Positions 24,103 through 33,308 of a stretch of 64,000 nt of DNA are shown here, one piece after another. Within the stretch, counting starts at the first letter, position 1; every line of letters begins with the position of its first letter. The DNA lies in the NCBI RefSeq assembly GCF_963668385.1, contig NZ_OY764327.1, positions 4,560,501 to 4,624,500 on the forward strand, given 5' to 3'. Position numbers and translations under genes: made by a program. The DNA is from an uncultured Carboxylicivirga sp. (GTDB lineage: Bacteria; Bacteroidota; Bacteroidia; Bacteroidales; Marinilabiliaceae). The notes beneath the pieces were generated by a model. It searched no databases, was not told where the DNA came from, and saw only the letters and a program-made list of their open reading frames with translations.

Positions 24103-26541
24103 TTAAAATCCTTCTTCCATTCCTTCTCCTCCATTATCACCGCGTTTACCTCTTTTTTGCATAAAGTTATTTAATCGGTAGGATAAAGTGAATGAATACA
24201 TCGGTGCATTACGTCGACGTTCGCTGTAGTTATAAAAACCCGGATCTTCGCTTATATTCACCATTTTACCAGTATTAAATATATCACGAATTTGAACTAC
24301 TGCAGACAACTTTCGATCCAATAAATCCATGCGATAAGCAGCATTAAACATATAAAAGTCTTCGTTTCTTCCTTGCGAAGTAACGGTTGCACTATTATAA
24401 TTTCCATCAAACTGAAGCTGCATGTTCTTTCTTAATTTAAAGGTATTACTCACACGAGCACTCCAGTTAAATGAGGTTCGTTCAAAAGGTTCATCATTTT
24501 TTACTCCTTTAATACGATAATCGTACAAATCACCCATTAAGTTAATCTCCCACCATTTAAGTATTGGCGTATTAATCATTGCTTCAGCTCCTAATGAATA
24601 ATCGGTTCCTACATTCGAAAAAGTGGTAAGTAATATTCCTTCTTCGTAAACGCTTTGAATGCGTTCTACTTTATTGTGTTTTACTCTGTAATAACCTTCT
24701 AACGATAATTGTGCTTTTTTCCAGCTTTTTAAATAACCCATTTCGTAGGCATCAATGTATTCGGGTAAAAGATCAGGGTTACCCATTCGAACATTAAACA
24801 TATCTTCCCAGGTAATAAAAGGCTCTAGATACCAACCTCTTGGGCGATCAATACGACGTGAATAACTACCCATTACCTGATTATCAGCCGGTAATTTGTA
24901 CGATAAATGTAAGGTTGGGAAATAATCAAAACGATCAATATTGTAGGTTTGATTATCACGTTGTGTGGTAATATCGCGATACGTATATTCGCCTCTTAAT
25001 CCAACCTGATATCCCCAATTACCATATTCTCCGTTAAAAGTTGAATACAGGGCTGCAATATTTCGGTCGTAATCTGTAGTATTACCTTTATCTATTTGTT
25101 CTACAAAACCACCATCTTCCCAAATATACAATCCGTTTTCGTCTTTACTCAAACTTTTTCGCCCCTGAAATCCAGCTTCAAAGCGCTTATTACTGCCCAA
25201 TGGTTTGGTATAATCAACACGCACTTCCCAGCGGCCTGAAGGACCTGTTTCCGTTGTTCGCGTACCATCATTGATTACTCCTGATGCATCTGATAAGGTA
25301 TTTTCCGAATCATCATTGCCATCGCGATAACGATAGTTTAACTGAGCACTTAATTCATGGCCTTTTTCTTCGAATTTATGGGTGTAGTTCGTTGTAAAAG
25401 AGTAGTAATTTCCTCCTCTTTCGCCATAATTGCGACTTAACTCGCGAACTTCATTACTTTCGTATCCGTCAGCTATTTGAATGGTACGATAATCAAGTAA
25501 TGAATTGTTTTGCATTTTAAAATCACCCAATCTAAAACCAAAGGTAAAAACATCGTTATCGCTAATATCCCAATCAAAGCCTCCTCGTAGACCCATCATT
25601 CTAAATTCGCGATCACTGTCTCCATTGGCTCTGATTATTGTAGTTGTATCATTCCTGGTTGTGCGGCGTTCGCTATAGCTACTACCCGGAAATGGTCGAT
25701 AGTTATAATCACCACCCAAATTAAAGTTAAACTTATTTTTACGATAATTTAAGAGAAAATCACCCCCATACATACCAAATGAGCCGCCTTTAAGATTGAA
25801 CAGCCCTTGTACCCCTTGCAACCGATTTTTTTTGGTAACAATATTAATGATACCTCCTGTTCCATCTGGTTGATATTTAGCAGATGGGTTGGTGATAATC
25901 TCTATATTCTCGATGGTTGATGCCGGTATCTGACGAAGAACATCACTTGGATCCATTACGGTTGGTTTACCATCAATAAGAACAGTAAAACCCGTACTGC
26001 CACGTAACGATACATTTCCTTCGATATCAACACGAATAGAAGGAACGTTTTCCAGCACTTCAACTGCAGAAAGCGATGCCGAGGTCATTTGTTTACCTAC
26101 CGACACTACCTTTTTATCAATTTTATACTCAACGCTCTGACGCTCCGAAACCACTTCAATTTCATCAATAGCAGTTGACGAAGCTCCCAATGCAATTTCA
26201 CCCAAGTCAACAATATCTCTTGCCGATTTTACCTGAACATCATCATAGCGTTTATTTTCATAGCCTAAAAAAGAAACAACTATATAAAAACTTCCAGGCT
26301 TTAAGCCCTTTACCTTAAACTGTCCCGACTCATCAGTTATTGTACCTGTTACAACAGAGTCATCTTCTTTTTTATAGATGGCTACGGTAGCATATTCTAT
26401 TGGTTTTTTCGATTTTCCATCATAAATCTTTCCCTTTACAACTCCATCTTTTTCCGGTGCTTCCGGATTATTAGCCTCAAGCCAGGTTGTGCTCGTTAAT
26501 AACAAGACAGTTATCAGCAATGCAATTCTTTTAATTCCCAT
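24103..26541 (-). CDS. TonB-dependent receptor-like outer-membrane beta-barrel protein
   Basis: 812 residues. Signal peptide (1-23), then a carboxypeptidase-regulatory-like domain (about 33-115: GVVKGKIYDGKSKKPIEYATV...KGLKPGSFYIVVSFLGY). A plug-like domain follows (about 125-235: VLENVPSIRVDIEGNVSLRGSTGFTVLIDGKP and ITNPSAKYQPDGTGGIINIVTKK), then a long barrel ending in FTLSYRLNNF. This is the outer_membrane_beta-barrel_3 type, common in Bacteroidota and not tied to SusD-like partners. The substrate is unknown. The C-terminal tail GKRGDNGGEGMEEGF is hydrophilic and extends past the barrel. Confidence 0.92.
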   Translation of the reverse strand: MGIKRIALLITVLLLTSTTWLEANNPEAPEKDGVVKGKIYDGKSKKPIEYATVAIYKKEDDSVVTGTITDESGQFKVKGLKPGSFYIVVSFLGYENKRYDDVQVKSARDIVDLGEIALGASSTAIDEIEVVSERQSVEYKIDKKVVSVGKQMTSASLSAVEVLENVPSIRVDIEGNVSLRGSTGFTVLIDGKPTVMDPSDVLRQIPASTIENIEIITNPSAKYQPDGTGGIINIVTKKNRLQGVQGLFNLKGGSFGMYGGDFLLNYRKNKFNFNLGGDYNYRPFPGSSYSERRTTRNDTTTIIRANGDSDREFRMMGLRGGFDWDISDNDVFTFGFRLGDFKMQNNSLLDYRTIQIADGYESNEVRELSRNYGERGGNYYSFTTNYTHKFEEKGHELSAQLNYRYRDGNDDSENTLSDASGVINDGTRTTETGPSGRWEVRVDYTKPLGSNKRFEAGFQGRKSLSKDENGLYIWEDGGFVEQIDKGNTTDYDRNIAALYSTFNGEYGNWGYQVGLRGEYTYRDITTQRDNQTYNIDRFDYFPTLHLSYKLPADNQVMGSYSRRIDRPRGWYLEPFITWEDMFNVRMGNPDLLPEYIDAYEMGYLKSWKKAQLSLEGYYRVKHNKVERIQSVYEEGILLTTFSNVGTDYSLGAEAMINTPILKWWEINLMGDLYDYRIKGVKNDEPFERTSFNWSARVSNTFKLRKNMQLQFDGNYNSATVTSQGRNEDFYMFNAAYRMDLLDRKLSAVVQIRDIFNTGKMVNISEDPGFYNYSERRRNAPMYSFTLSYRLNNFMQKRGKRGDNGGEGMEEGF

Positions 26542-26768
26542 TTTCCTTTCTTACTTAAATCTATTTTTCTGATTTTTTGACGTGAATAGTGATTTTTTCC
26601 TTCGATTAATTAAGGTAAAAAAACTATTATTTTTCGGGTTTACCTTGATGTACTCATTGTCAATACATTTGATTTTTATTTTTTACATTAGTTTACTCAC
26701 AAACAAATGAGTCATTTCAAATAAAACAACATTTCTTTATCTTCGATCACGCAAATAGTTATATTAAC

Positions 26769-27872
26769 ATGGTTTTAACAAAGGAAGAACTACAACGATA
26801 TAAGCGCCACACCATTTTACCTTTAATTGGTATTGATGGTCAGCAGAAACTGAAGGATTCCAAAGTATTGATTATTGGCACTGGTGGATTAGGTTCACCC
26901 CTTTCGATGTACCTTGCAGCTTCAGGAGTTGGGACTCTTGGATTGGTTGATTTTGATCGTGTCGAAGAATCTAACCTCCAACGACAAATCGTTCATAAGA
27001 CTTCCAATATTGGAGTATCTAAAACGCAATCAGCCAAAGAAACGCTTTTAGAGATAAATCCCTTTGTTAAAATTGAATGTTTTGATGAGGCATTGACCTC
27101 TGATAATGCAATGGACATCATCAGTCAATATGATATAATATGCGACGGAACTGACAATTTTCAAACACGGTATCTGGTGAATGATGCATGTGTTCTTGCA
27201 GGTAAAACCAATGTATTCGGATCCATACATCAGTTTGAAGGACAGGTATCGGTGTTTGGTGCAGACAATGGTCCATGCTATCGCTGCTTATTTCTGGACC
27301 CCCCTGCTCCAGGAAGTATTCCGTCGTGTGCTGAAGCTGGTGTAATAGGTGTTTTACCCGGTGTAATTGGCACCTTGCAAGCTACCGAAGTTATTAAGTT
27401 GATATGTAATATTGGAGAACCTCTTATTGGCCGATTACTCAATTACAATGCTTTAACAATGCAGTTTAATGAAGTTAAATTTGCCAAAGATGAAGATTGT
27501 CCTTGTTGTGGTAGCAATCCGAGTATTACAGAGTTAATTGATTATGAAGGTTTCTGTGGAGCTCCAGCCCCTTACCTCGATAGCGAGATTTCCGCCGGGC
27601 AATTGAAAGATTTAATAAAGAGCGATCAATCACCTGTCATCATTGATGTTCGTGAAGCAGAAGAGTTAGTTGCAGGAAAAATCGAAGGAAGCATACATAT
27701 ACCAATGGGTGAAATACCTACGCGTTTTAATGAAGTACCAGATGATCAACCGGTGGTGATCTATTGCCATTTGGGAATAAGAAGTAAACATGTGATTCAG
27801 TTTTTGAAACAACAAGGATATAAGAATTTAACCAACCTTACTGGCGGAATTGAAGCATTTATAAATCAATAA
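26769..27872 (+). CDS. MoeB/ThiF-type adenylyltransferase fused to rhodanese
   Basis: 367 residues. E1-like domain: GTGGLGSP (38-44) binds ATP, ESNLQRQ supplies the conserved Arg, DGTDNFQTRYL is the Mg/adenylate-contacting segment, zinc cysteines are C170-x2-C173 and C244/C247 in CPCC, and the active-site Cys187 lies in SCAEAGVIGVLPG. From about 270 a rhodanese domain follows with the persulfide Cys333 (IYCHLGIRS). This MOCS3-like fusion adenylates the C-terminus of a ubiquitin-like sulfur carrier (MoaD or ThiS) and transfers sulfur to it. No thi or moa genes are adjacent, so the pathway stays open. Confidence 0.92.
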   Translation: MVLTKEELQRYKRHTILPLIGIDGQQKLKDSKVLIIGTGGLGSPLSMYLAASGVGTLGLVDFDRVEESNLQRQIVHKTSNIGVSKTQSAKETLLEINPFVKIECFDEALTSDNAMDIISQYDIICDGTDNFQTRYLVNDACVLAGKTNVFGSIHQFEGQVSVFGADNGPCYRCLFLDPPAPGSIPSCAEAGVIGVLPGVIGTLQATEVIKLICNIGEPLIGRLLNYNALTMQFNEVKFAKDEDCPCCGSNPSITELIDYEGFCGAPAPYLDSEISAGQLKDLIKSDQSPVIIDVREAEELVAGKIEGSIHIPMGEIPTRFNEVPDDQPVVIYCHLGIRSKHVIQFLKQQGYKNLTNLTGGIEAFINQ

Positions 27873-27938
27873 CTACGTAAGTAACCTACTTTATCTGTGA
27901 ATCTATTTTAATAGAAACATATATTCAGATATCAAACA

Positions 27939-29063
27939 ATGTGTTATCACTATTTTAAACGCATTAACAATACAGCTGTTTTCAGTTGTTTTATTGTGCT
28001 TTTTTGGTTGATGCCCATGGCAACCATCGCTCAATCAATTAAAAAAACAATTAATACTATTGATTCAATAGTTAATACCTCTTTAAAAAGAGATATTGGG
28101 GTAATTCCCGCACCCGTTTTTAATTCAACTTATGGTAACGGAATTGCTGTAGTTCCAATGGCTATCTATAATCATAAGAAGTTTTCGCCCGAAACCCATC
28201 CATCAACCTCTCAAGGAATTTTATATACCAATTTTGCGAATTCATATATTGCCGGTGCAAAACAAACCACTTATTTAAACCATAATTATTTTTGGTTAGA
28301 TGCTTATGTGGGATATGCCTCTATCAGATATCGTTTTTACGATCATCCAGATGTTCCTAAAAATGATTATACAGAAATTCAATATAAAGGATTTGTTTCC
28401 AATATTATGGCACTAGCAATGGTTAGCAAGTACTTTTATATTGGCCCCATTTTTAGTAGTAGTCACCTGTTGTCTAAATCTGATCTTTTAACAGGTCAGG
28501 ATGAATTTGAATGGTATCATATACCCGGAATTAAATTCTCTTATGATAGTCGTGATGACATTTTTTATCCTATCCATGGCTGGCTGGGAGAACTGTCATA
28601 CACCAAGTTATTTGATACTAAACTATACAACTATCATTTTGACAAGATTAAGGCCGGTATTTCTAATTATTATAGCATCAACCATAATGGTAGTAAGGTA
28701 CTGGCAAGCAAACTATACACCCAATTAGGCTATGGTAATTTACCTATCCACGAAATGGCATCCCCAGGCGCATCTCCTATATTACGAGGCTATATACCCG
28801 GTAATTATATCAATTCTTCATTAATAAGTATGCAAGCTGAATATCGCTGGATGTTTGCCCAACGTTGGGGGTGTGTTGGTTTTGGTGGTTACGGATGGCT
28901 ATTCGACCAACCATCTGAAATAAAGCATCATATTGGTTTACCTTCTGTTGGTGCCGGAATGAGATATCGTATCTTCCCTGATTTTAAGATCAACATGGCT
29001 TTTGATGTTGCTTTTGGCAGAAACAGCTGGAACTGGAGCTTTCGATTGTCCGAATCGTTTTAA
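27939..29063 (+). CDS. BamA/TamA (D15) family outer-membrane beta-barrel protein
   Basis: 374 residues with a signal peptide ending near MATIAQS (about 30). No POTRA domains. The chain is the 16-strand D15-type barrel, with the typical KFSYDSRDDIFYPIHGWLGELSYT (about 200-225) and the loop-6-like ILRGYIPGNYINSS (about 290-303; compare V-R-G-F/Y). It ends in WNWSFRLSESF, with a terminal aromatic. POTRA-less members are common in Bacteroidota; their cargo is unknown. It follows the MoeB-like gene by 66 nt and may share its transcript. Confidence 0.88.
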   Translation: MCYHYFKRINNTAVFSCFIVLFWLMPMATIAQSIKKTINTIDSIVNTSLKRDIGVIPAPVFNSTYGNGIAVVPMAIYNHKKFSPETHPSTSQGILYTNFANSYIAGAKQTTYLNHNYFWLDAYVGYASIRYRFYDHPDVPKNDYTEIQYKGFVSNIMALAMVSKYFYIGPIFSSSHLLSKSDLLTGQDEFEWYHIPGIKFSYDSRDDIFYPIHGWLGELSYTKLFDTKLYNYHFDKIKAGISNYYSINHNGSKVLASKLYTQLGYGNLPIHEMASPGASPILRGYIPGNYINSSLISMQAEYRWMFAQRWGCVGFGGYGWLFDQPSEIKHHIGLPSVGAGMRYRIFPDFKINMAFDVAFGRNSWNWSFRLSESF

Positions 29064-29165
29064 ATGGCGCGCAAGAAGCTTGCGCTTACCTTCGCAAGGT
29101 GTTTGCGCTATGGCGCGCAAGGTATATGTACTTATAAGCGCATACACCTTGCGTGATAGTACGCA
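29064..29165. repeat. Dense GCGCAAG/CTTGCGC palindromic repeat cluster
   Basis: A GC-rich 100-bp block between convergent genes. ATGGCGCGCAAG occurs at 29064-29075 and again at 29110-29121. GCGCAAG-AAG-CTTGCGC (29069-29085) is a perfect 7-bp hairpin with a 3-nt loop. ACCTT-CGC-AAGGT (29088-29100) is a second triloop hairpin. CGCAAGGTATATG (from 29117) pairs with CATACACCTTGCG (to 29153) with one mismatch. It may work as a bidirectional terminator, or be a REP-like mobile repeat. Confidence 0.7.
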
Positions 29166-29191
29166 AATAATTTTATCTGATAGAGATCATT

Positions 29192-29824
29192 TTAACGAAC
29201 CAAATTCATTTTCACTTTTGCTTCTCCTCCAGGTAGCTCATCTTTTTTAGCATGAACAGCTTTAAGCAAGAAAGCCATATTTTTACCCAAAACACGCGCT
29301 ATTTGAACCCCTTCTTCATCTTTTAATACTTCGCCGGGTGTATTACCATGTAAAATATGCCAATAGTTAGATGATGGCATAAACATTTCGCTGAATTGCA
29401 AATACTGATTCATGGTTTGAAGTGCCTGTGTCCCTCCTGTTCTTCTTACCGTTACGATGGATACTCCAACTTTATGACGAAACAATTTTCCGTTGGCACT
29501 GGCCACATAAAAGGCTCTGTCTAAAAACGATTTCATGGTTCCGTTAATATCTGCAAAGTAAACCGGCGATCCCAACAAAATTCCGTCTGCCTCTTTTATT
29601 TTCTGAATGGCTATATTTAAATCATCACCTTTAAGGGTGCATTTCTCATCTTTGTTTTTGGTGCAAGCCCCACAAGCGGTGCATCCTGTGTATGCCTGCG
29701 ACCCCACTTGTATAACTTCAACTTCTATCCCTTCTTTTTCCAATTCATTCGCCACCAATTGTATGGCATGTGCTGTATTACCTTTCTTACGTGGACTACC
29801 GTTGATTGCAACTACTTTCATCAT
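29192..29824 (-). CDS. Flavodoxin-family NAD(P)H-dependent oxidoreductase (iron-sulfur flavoprotein-like)
   Basis: 210 residues from ATG 29824 (a second ATG follows at 29821). FMN-binding start VVAINGSPRKKGNTAH, then a Cys cluster TGCTACGACTKNKDEKC (about 48-65), as in the iron-sulfur flavoprotein/NAD(P)H reductase group. Next come GILLGSPVYFADINGTMKSFLDR, which flanks the flavin, and VRRTGGTQALQTMNQYL. Many annotated relatives keep the cysteines without a proven cluster. The electron acceptor is unknown. No operon partner. Confidence 0.88.
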   Translation of the reverse strand: MMKVVAINGSPRKKGNTAHAIQLVANELEKEGIEVEVIQVGSQAYTGCTACGACTKNKDEKCTLKGDDLNIAIQKIKEADGILLGSPVYFADINGTMKSFLDRAFYVASANGKLFRHKVGVSIVTVRRTGGTQALQTMNQYLQFSEMFMPSSNYWHILHGNTPGEVLKDEEGVQIARVLGKNMAFLLKAVHAKKDELPGGEAKVKMNLVR

Positions 29825-29914
29825 CAATTTTCACTTTTATTGCCTGCAAATTATAAAAGATAAATCACATCAAAAACAAAGCCATTAATTTATTGCCTAA
29901 TACTCTTGGATGTT

Positions 29915-30715
29915 TTAGTGTACACGAGATTTCATCATTTTTACAATGAAATTAGTAGCAAAACGAGGTGCTAAACGATAAATCTTATCCAACATTCGGG
30001 CATCTTTACCCACCATTACCCGAAATTTATTCTTTTCGATAGCCTTAATCATTATGGCAGCTGCTTTGGGTGCAGGTAATGTCATGTTGGATGCTTCTTT
30101 TGATTGCTCTTCCTTCTCTTTTGTCGCAACACCTGAATTAGACATTATATTGGTATTTACAGCTCCAGGATGAATGATAGTTACATTAACATTGGTTTCC
30201 TTCAACTCTGCATATAAACCTTCGGTAAGCAGCTTAACTGCAGCTTTAGAGGCTCCATAGAATGTTTGTCCCGGAAAAGGAATAAAACCTCCCATACTCG
30301 AAACATTGGCAATATGAGCTTCGGGGCATTTTAAAAGATGAGGCATAAAAGCCTTGGTCATATACAAGGTGCCATAAAAGTTAACGTTCATAATGCGTTC
30401 AATGTGATCGTAATCTAAATCAGCTACATTTATAAATGGCTGAATAATTCCTGCATTATTTATGATTCCATCCACAGTTCCATGCTGTTTGATTACCGCT
30501 TTTGGCAATTGCTCAACACTTTGGCGATCGGAAATATTGGTAACATGAACCGAAACATTAGATTCGCCGGCTAATTTGGCTGTCTCCTCTAATCCGCTTT
30601 CGTTAATATCAACCATTGCTACCTTAGCACCTTTTTGCACTAATTGCAAAGTTAATTCGCGCCCCATTCCGCTACCTGCTCCGGTAACTACTATTATTTT
30701 ATTTTGGATTTTCAT
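29915..30715 (-). CDS. Short-chain dehydrogenase/reductase
   Basis: 266 residues from ATG 30715 (MKIQNKIIVVTGAG). Classical SDR: the cofactor motif TGAGSGMG (11-18), VDIN after strand 2 (NAD or NADP choice uncertain), NNAG, catalytic Ser in NVSSMGG and Y-x-x-x-K in FYGASKAAVK. The C-terminus (DKIYRLAPRFATNFIVKMMKS) is like that of bacterial DltE/short-chain family members acting on lipophilic substrates. The upstream in-frame extension is dropped because the Rossmann strand begins right after the chosen Met. Confidence 0.9.
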   Translation of the reverse strand: MKIQNKIIVVTGAGSGMGRELTLQLVQKGAKVAMVDINESGLEETAKLAGESNVSVHVTNISDRQSVEQLPKAVIKQHGTVDGIINNAGIIQPFINVADLDYDHIERIMNVNFYGTLYMTKAFMPHLLKCPEAHIANVSSMGGFIPFPGQTFYGASKAAVKLLTEGLYAELKETNVNVTIIHPGAVNTNIMSNSGVATKEKEEQSKEASNMTLPAPKAAAIMIKAIEKNKFRVMVGKDARMLDKIYRLAPRFATNFIVKMMKSRVH

Positions 30716-30806
30716 GATTCTATCATTTAATATTGTTAAAATATAGTAATTCATTAAGAAATCAGGTGAACAAAAAATGTCTAACAGTTTTGGTTAACAT
30801 TTAAGT

Positions 30807-30838
30807 AAAAAAAAGAGTCTTGACAATGCCAAGACTCT
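30807..30838 (-). terminator. Rho-independent terminator of the LRR gene
   Basis: AGAGTCTTG (30814-30822) pairs perfectly with CAAGACTCT (30830-30838). On the minus strand eight T follow. Confidence 0.93.
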
Positions 30839-30859
30839 CTCTCTCATATATTCAACGAT

Positions 30860-32314
30860 TTATTTTTTAACAATTCTTTTAACAATTGAATTTAAATTAT
30901 CTGAAACACGAATGATATATACACCAGGTGCTTGATCTGAAATATTCAATTGAGTTATACCTGTACCCTTGCTTCTTTTAACTAATAATCCGTTAACCGT
31001 AGTTATTTCAAAGGTATAATCTCCATCGGCCTTTATAAAAAGGTTTGCATCAACAGGATTAGGATAAACCTCACATTCTATATTAGAGTTATCATCAACA
31101 CCTGTGTTAACAGAAAAATAAGCAGTGTATGAAGTTGCAAATGTTGTTAAGGCATCTCCTCCATTATATGTATTGTCATCATCATCTTTCCAGTATTCAA
31201 ATATATATCCTTCTTTTATAGGTGAGGGAAAGTATATTTCAAGTGCATAGCTATTGTTTTGAAAGGCTCCATATCCAATTTCCTTAAGGTAACAATTCTC
31301 TGCAAAAGATACCGTTTTAAGGCCAACACCCCAAAAGGCATAATTCCCAATGGTTTCAACACTAGCTGGTATTGTAATACTCGAAATTGAATTATTATTA
31401 AAAGCCATTTGTCCAATCTTCTTGAGAGAACTTGGTAGTTTTATTTCCCTAATACCTTTTCCATAGAATATACCATCTCTTTGATTTTCCGCATCATCAA
31501 TGCCTGTAATTAATTGGCCTTCAATCTCAGATGGGATCGTAATATATTTGCTTAAGAAATTATAGTTACATGCAGTTATTACTCCATCTTCTATTTCTAG
31601 TTCTTCACTATTTAGGGTATGAATATACTTTGCAATTAAAGCAAAAGAGCCAATACTAATAGTTTCTCCTCCTTGATAAGTGGTATTATTATTATCAAGA
31701 GCTACCCAGTATTCAAAATTATCATCAGTAACTATAGGGGTTGGTAAAGTAATTGAATATACACTTGTATATACAAATGCATGCGATCCTATCTTAACCA
31801 AATGACTATCATCGGCAAATGTAACCTCAGATAATGATTCATTATTATAAAAACAACTTGAACCAATTGTTAGTACCGAAGAAGGTAAAATCAAACTTGA
31901 GAGATTATTATCTCTAAAAGCATCTGAACCAATATATTTAAGATTCTGAGGAAATTCTATCGAAGTTAAATTATTACCGTAAAATGCGAAATCACCAATC
32001 TTTTCCATAGAAGAAGGAAGTGATAAACTAATAATATTTTTACTTGCAAAAGGATCATTAGCAACCGGAACTAAAGGCCATCCATCGGCCTCAGCATCAA
32101 TTACCCCTGTTATTCCTAAATTTTCAGGGATGATTAAATTTGTACCGTCCACATTGGCTGAAAAATCATAGGAACAAGCAATAATGATTCCATCTTCAAT
32201 AGTTACATCTGAAGATGTTAATGTGTAATCAATTGGATCTGCATAAATGTGACATGTACAAATCAATCCAATTGATAGAATCAATAGTTTTAGATGAGTG
32301 TTTGTTAATTTCAT
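30860..32314 (-). CDS. BspA-type leucine-rich-repeat protein with type IX secretion tail
   Basis: 484 residues from ATG 32314 (signal peptide MKLTNTHLKLLILSIGLICTC...YA). Residues about 70-190 and 265-345 hold BspA-like LRR_5 repeats (SLPSSMEKIGDFAFYGNNLTSIEFPQ and relatives). Each LRR block is followed by the same small module (FEYW...TYQGGETI and FEYWKDDDDNTYNGGDAL), so the mature protein is an internal duplication. The last ~75 residues are a Por secretion tail (YPNPVDANLFI...GVYIIRVSDNLNSIVKRIVKK), which directs export through the type IX system. Surface adhesion or binding is likely; no ligand can be named. Confidence 0.88.
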   Translation of the reverse strand: MKLTNTHLKLLILSIGLICTCHIYADPIDYTLTSSDVTIEDGIIIACSYDFSANVDGTNLIIPENLGITGVIDAEADGWPLVPVANDPFASKNIISLSLPSSMEKIGDFAFYGNNLTSIEFPQNLKYIGSDAFRDNNLSSLILPSSVLTIGSSCFYNNESLSEVTFADDSHLVKIGSHAFVYTSVYSITLPTPIVTDDNFEYWVALDNNNTTYQGGETISIGSFALIAKYIHTLNSEELEIEDGVITACNYNFLSKYITIPSEIEGQLITGIDDAENQRDGIFYGKGIREIKLPSSLKKIGQMAFNNNSISSITIPASVETIGNYAFWGVGLKTVSFAENCYLKEIGYGAFQNNSYALEIYFPSPIKEGYIFEYWKDDDDNTYNGGDALTTFATSYTAYFSVNTGVDDNSNIECEVYPNPVDANLFIKADGDYTFEITTVNGLLVKRSKGTGITQLNISDQAPGVYIIRVSDNLNSIVKRIVKK

Positions 32315-32418
32315 AAGATTTGTTTTATAATAAAACATAATATACGAATGAATTAACAATGAGTTACACTCATATCAATTTTCTATAATTAACTGAATAA
32401 ATTCACAAGGTGTTTAAA

Positions 32419-33120
32419 TTACAATTTAACCAAATTAGCCAAAATAGAGGATAGATATTGATTAGTAGTATTGCATTCTGACAACGACTTTAAAATCGCT
32501 GCCTCAGATTGAATAAACTCTTCCGGAACCAATTCTTCTCTGCAATTATTGATTAGGTTCTGAAGCGATTCCGGGGTAGTCTCCAAATGAAATTGAAGTC
32601 CCAGAACTTTATTATTGTATAGATAAGCCTGATTAACACAGGCCTCACTTTGCATTAAATGAACAGCTCCTTCTGGTAAATCAAAGGTGTCGCCATGCCA
32701 GTGCATTACGTTCAATGAATCAGGGAGATCTTTTATCAACTCCTCTCCTTTCGCAGCGTCCGTTTGAGCTATTGGAAACCAGCCAATTTCTTTCTGTTTG
32801 TTGGCATATACCTTTGCTCCCAATGCATCGGCAATAAATTGAGAACCCAAACAAATACCCAAAACTATTTTATCCGCTTTAATGGCCGAATGAATAAATG
32901 CCTTCTCAGCTTTTAACCATGGATAAACATCCTCATCGTAAATACCCATTGGGCCACCCATAACCACTAGCATATCAAAGTCGTCTATTGCCGGAAATTT
33001 GGCCTCCTCATACAAAAGCGTTGACGTTAAAGGATAATTCCGCTCGTTAGCCCAGGTTTCGATGTAACCCAATCCTTCAAAAGGAACATGCTGTAAATAA
33101 TGGATGCGTATGGTTTTCAT
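32419..33120 (-). CDS. Class I glutamine amidotransferase-like protein
   Basis: 233 residues. The triad of GATase-1 enzymes is intact: Cys90 in GICLGSQ, His178 and Glu180 in LQFHLE. VVMGGPMGIYDED and VMHWHGDTFDLPEGA are diagnostic of the stand-alone GMP-synthase-like GATases (YfeJ-type). These are cytoplasmic; some hydrolyse gamma-glutamyl compounds, but the substrate here is unknown. Not in an operon with a synthetase. Confidence 0.9.
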   Translation of the reverse strand: MKTIRIHYLQHVPFEGLGYIETWANERNYPLTSTLLYEEAKFPAIDDFDMLVVMGGPMGIYDEDVYPWLKAEKAFIHSAIKADKIVLGICLGSQFIADALGAKVYANKQKEIGWFPIAQTDAAKGEELIKDLPDSLNVMHWHGDTFDLPEGAVHLMQSEACVNQAYLYNNKVLGLQFHLETTPESLQNLINNCREELVPEEFIQSEAAILKSLSECNTTNQYLSSILANLVKL

Positions 33121-33308
33121 AGTATTTAGTGTATTAGTTTTTAAGGCAGTAGTAAATTTACTGCATGACTAAAACAATGTATTTTAGCATTAAAATTTAA
33201 AGAATTAAATGCTTGATATTTAGTAATTAATTAAACTTTGACAAACTACTGTTCAGAAAATTTAACTTAAATGTACAGGCTAAAAAACGAATGCCAAGAT
33301 AGTAAAAA

